A stretch of DNA of 54,143 nt from Gammaproteobacteria bacterium. Its GTDB lineage: Bacteria; Pseudomonadota; Gammaproteobacteria; DSM-16500. Location: the NCBI GenBank assembly GCA_031291175.1, contig JARLJO010000053.1, positions 1 to 54,143 of the forward strand. Direction: 5' to 3'. The position numbers and the translations under genes were made by a program. Shown here piece by piece: positions 52,435 to 54,143 of the stretch. The number at the start of each line of letters is the position of its first letter. Positions within the stretch are counted from its first letter, which is position 1. The notes beneath the pieces were generated by a model. That model did no database searches, had not been told where the DNA came from, and saw only the letters and a program-made list of their open reading frames with translations.

Positions 52435-53814
52435 ATGATAAAACGGATGGTAGCTACATTGGCCTTAGCAACATTGTTGATGGGGCAGGCATTTGCAGGG
52501 AACGGTTTACTGTTTAATGTGTCGGCTTCGGGAACACCGGCCAATGTTAACATTACCTTATGTTTAAATGGAAAAGGACCGCTGACCTGTCAAAATTATA
52601 CGGTCTCGGCTTTAAACCTAAAGGTAATTACGACAGTACCTAATCATGTTTATCCAACTGCTGGTATTAAAATTAATACGCCGGGTTACACGATAGGCAA
52701 TCTTGGGCTCACTTGTGTGCCATCGGGCAATGGATATTGTCTGTTTTCAGCTAGTAATAATTCTTCAGCAACTATTTTAATCCAATCGATAGCTGCAGCT
52801 GCAGTGCCTGGTGCGCCGAATATAGGAACAGCAACGCCAGGTAATGCGCAAGCAACCATAAATTGGATCGCTCCAGTCAACAATGGCGGATCATCAATTA
52901 CAGGGTACACAGTCACTTCAACGCCAGCTGTGACCACGCCCAGTGCTTGTAAAAACACGACAAACACCAGTTGTATTTTTACAGGGCTCACCAATGGTAT
53001 TTCTTATACGTTTACCGTGGTCGCGATAAATGCCATTGGTGCTAGCGCTTCTTCCGCGCCATCTAATGCTGTTACGCCTGTTTTTCCTCGTATCTATACG
53101 GGGACTGAAAATGGCAACGTTCCGATCTCAACAAATGGAGGAGTGTCTTGGGTACCTACTGTTCAACAGCCTGACGGTAGCCCAGTGCTTAGCGTTTTTG
53201 TCAGTGGAACCACATTGTATGCGGGGACTAATAATGGCAATGTTGAGGTCTCAACGGATGGCGGTATGTCCTGGACGTCCACTACGCAGCCCGATGGTAG
53301 TTCGGTGCTTAGCGTCTTTGTCAGCGGTACGACTTTGTATGCGGGGACTGCTTCTGGAAATGTCGAGGTTTCAACAGATGGTGGGGCGTCCTGGACGCCT
53401 ACAGCTCAGCCTGATGGTAGCGCAGTGCTTAGCGTCTTTGTTAATGGTGCAACCTTATATGTGGGGACTGATAATGGCAATGTTGAAGTCTCCACAGATG
53501 GCGGTGCTTCTTGGGCGCTTACGGTGTCGCCCGATGGTAGCCGAGTGTATAGCGTCTTTGTCAGTGGTGGAACCTGGTATGCGGGGACTGAAAATGGCAA
53601 TGTCGAGGTCTCAACTAATGGCGGTGCGTCCTGGGTGCCGACCATGCAGCCTGCTAGTGGTAGTATAGTGTTTAGCGTCTTTGTCAGTGGTGCTACCTTG
53701 TATACGGGGACTGCTGATGGGAATGTTGAGGTTTCAAAAGATCATGGGACATCCTGGATACCTACCGCGCAGCCCGATGGCAGCGCAGTGCGTAGCGTCT
53801 TTGTTGGTGGTTAG
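52435..53814 (+). CDS. Secreted FN3 plus propeller-repeat protein
   Basis: 459 residues. A signal peptide (about 1-21, GQAFAG) and a small beta-sandwich domain (about 22-120) precede a fibronectin type III domain (about 122-218; PGAPNIGTATPGNAQATINW, GISYTFTVVAINAIGASASS). Six 40-residue blades follow, each with YAGTxNGNVEVSTDGGxSW and SVFVSG (about 222-459). The blades are encoded by 120-bp repeats. No catalytic site is seen; binding of a surface or glycan is likely. AAAGGAATG precedes the ATG. It may interact with the same targets as the other two secreted propeller proteins. Confidence 0.8.
   Translation: MIKRMVATLALATLLMGQAFAGNGLLFNVSASGTPANVNITLCLNGKGPLTCQNYTVSALNLKVITTVPNHVYPTAGIKINTPGYTIGNLGLTCVPSGNGYCLFSASNNSSATILIQSIAAAAVPGAPNIGTATPGNAQATINWIAPVNNGGSSITGYTVTSTPAVTTPSACKNTTNTSCIFTGLTNGISYTFTVVAINAIGASASSAPSNAVTPVFPRIYTGTENGNVPISTNGGVSWVPTVQQPDGSPVLSVFVSGTTLYAGTNNGNVEVSTDGGMSWTSTTQPDGSSVLSVFVSGTTLYAGTASGNVEVSTDGGASWTPTAQPDGSAVLSVFVNGATLYVGTDNGNVEVSTDGGASWALTVSPDGSRVYSVFVSGGTWYAGTENGNVEVSTNGGASWVPTMQPASGSIVFSVFVSGATLYTGTADGNVEVSKDHGTSWIPTAQPDGSAVRSVFVGG
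53090..53814 (+). repeat. 120-bp coding tandem repeats (propeller blades)
   Basis: GCGGGGACT..NAATGGCAATGT recurs at 120-bp intervals (for example 53221, 53341, 53461, 53581). One unit is lengthened by three codons near 53645. Confidence 0.85.
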
Positions 53815-53823
53815 GTTTTGCAG

Positions 53824-53847
53824 GGGCAACATAAAAATATGTTGCCC
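53824..53847. terminator. Hairpin after the FN3 propeller gene
   Basis: GGGCAACATA and TATGTTGCCC form a perfect 10-bp stem with a 4-base loop, 10 bp after the stop. No T-run follows directly; a second weaker hairpin (AAAGCC / GGCTTT, 53858-53878) lies next to it. Confidence 0.5.
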
Positions 53848-53972
53848 ACTGAGTCTTAAAGCCTGTTAAATGGGCTTTCCAAAGTCATAATTCTGAATCA
53901 GGCTGCACGATATTTGTTTTCACTTAAGCTATGGGTTGAAACCATCGTTCCATTCCACTAATAAACGCATAA

Positions 53973-53993
53973 ATTGTCTTTTAATTAGACAAT
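53973..53993. repeat. Dyad near the IS30-type element's left end
   Basis: ATTGTCT and AGACAAT are perfect 7-bp arms around TTTAATT. Its place about 40 bp before the transposase start fits a terminal inverted repeat or promoter of the element. The right end is outside the window. Confidence 0.5.
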
Positions 53994-54035
53994 GAGATGG
54001 TAGTATGCGCTTGCCAATAGAATGGAGTGAATTTA

Positions 54036-54143
54036 ATGGGATTTAAGCATCTTAATTACATGAAACGTTGTCAAATTTTAGCGTTTTGGAAAGCAGGTTA
54101 TAAGCAAGAAGATATTGCTAAGGAAGTTGGTGTTCATCAATCA
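54036..54143 (+). CDS. IS30-family transposase, 5' part
   Basis: The frame from ATG at 54036 (GGAG 8 bases upstream) reads MGFKHLNYMKRCQILAFWKA and GYKQEDIAKEVGVHQS, then leaves the window. It matches the N-terminal helix-turn-helix of IS30 transposases (YKHLT..ER..I..L...G.S...IA..LG.H.S). Intact status cannot be judged. Confidence 0.8.
   Translation, partial: MGFKHLNYMKRCQILAFWKAGYKQEDIAKEVGVHQS

Noticed and set aside
53030..53668. Plus-strand 212-codon frame inside the FN3 propeller gene
   Set aside because: Alternative frame created by the 120-bp repeats; no independent start signal.
1..54143. tRNA, rRNA or known riboswitch
   Set aside because: No cloverleaf with T-loop GTTCRANNC in context, and no rRNA-like segment, was recognised by eye; a tRNAscan or Rfam search would decide.

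Overview
The window looks like accessory-rich chromosome from a moderately AT-rich gammaproteobacterium, most likely a Legionellales/Coxiellales-type intracellular bacterium. This is an inference. It rests on ankyrin-repeat and U-box proteins (eukaryote-like domains typical of type IV effectors), PAS-LuxR regulators, many secreted repeat proteins and numerous decayed insertion sequences. No rRNA, tRNA or CRISPR array was recognised.

1-6.4 kb: the 3' end of a large MBG-repeat surface protein, the helicase Lhr, and a very small basic protein. 6.4-17.3 kb: housekeeping and stress genes, namely a thaumatin-like secreted protein, a SPOR/beta-barrel outer-membrane protein, two small flavin reductases, a polysaccharide deacetylase, a thioesterase, an SDR, a nitroreductase and a short DsbD. 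The four redox genes suggest quinone or electrophile detoxification.

17.3-36 kb: a mosaic island. It holds two 3' remnants of Fic genes, an uncharacterised 544-aa protein, two PAS-LuxR regulators, and two near-identical 172/173-aa genes in inverted orientation about 11 kb apart with conserved promoters. Between these lie a membrane protein, a small Cys-rich secreted protein, a secreted BNR/propeller protein and a three-gene ankyrin cluster, one member of which carries a U-box. Two pieces of a Tn3-family transposase bracket the ankyrin cluster: the N-terminal part at 35.2-35.8 kb and a central part at 26.6-27.2 kb. An IS3 scrap and a broken S9 peptidase lie at the inner edge.

36-43 kb: small unknown genes, a direct duplication of a secreted 167-aa gene that cut off a TPR gene, and remnants of IS481-like and IS66-like transposases. 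43-54 kb: an intact class II Fic protein with a repeat-rich promoter, a BNR-4 secreted protein, a 925-aa tandem U-box protein resembling the layout of Legionella LubX, a helical protein whose signal peptide lies upstream of its first ATG, an AstE/AspA-type zinc deacylase, a secreted FN3-propeller protein, and the start of an IS30-type transposase running off the end.

A structured intergenic element (nested stems, core about 55 bp, up to about 190 bp of shared sequence) occurs four times. A second palindromic family (CCTCC..AAAGGAGG) also occurs four times. The strongest candidates for new biology are the ankyrin/U-box cluster with its inverted flanking module, the tandem U-box protein, and the structured dispersed element.
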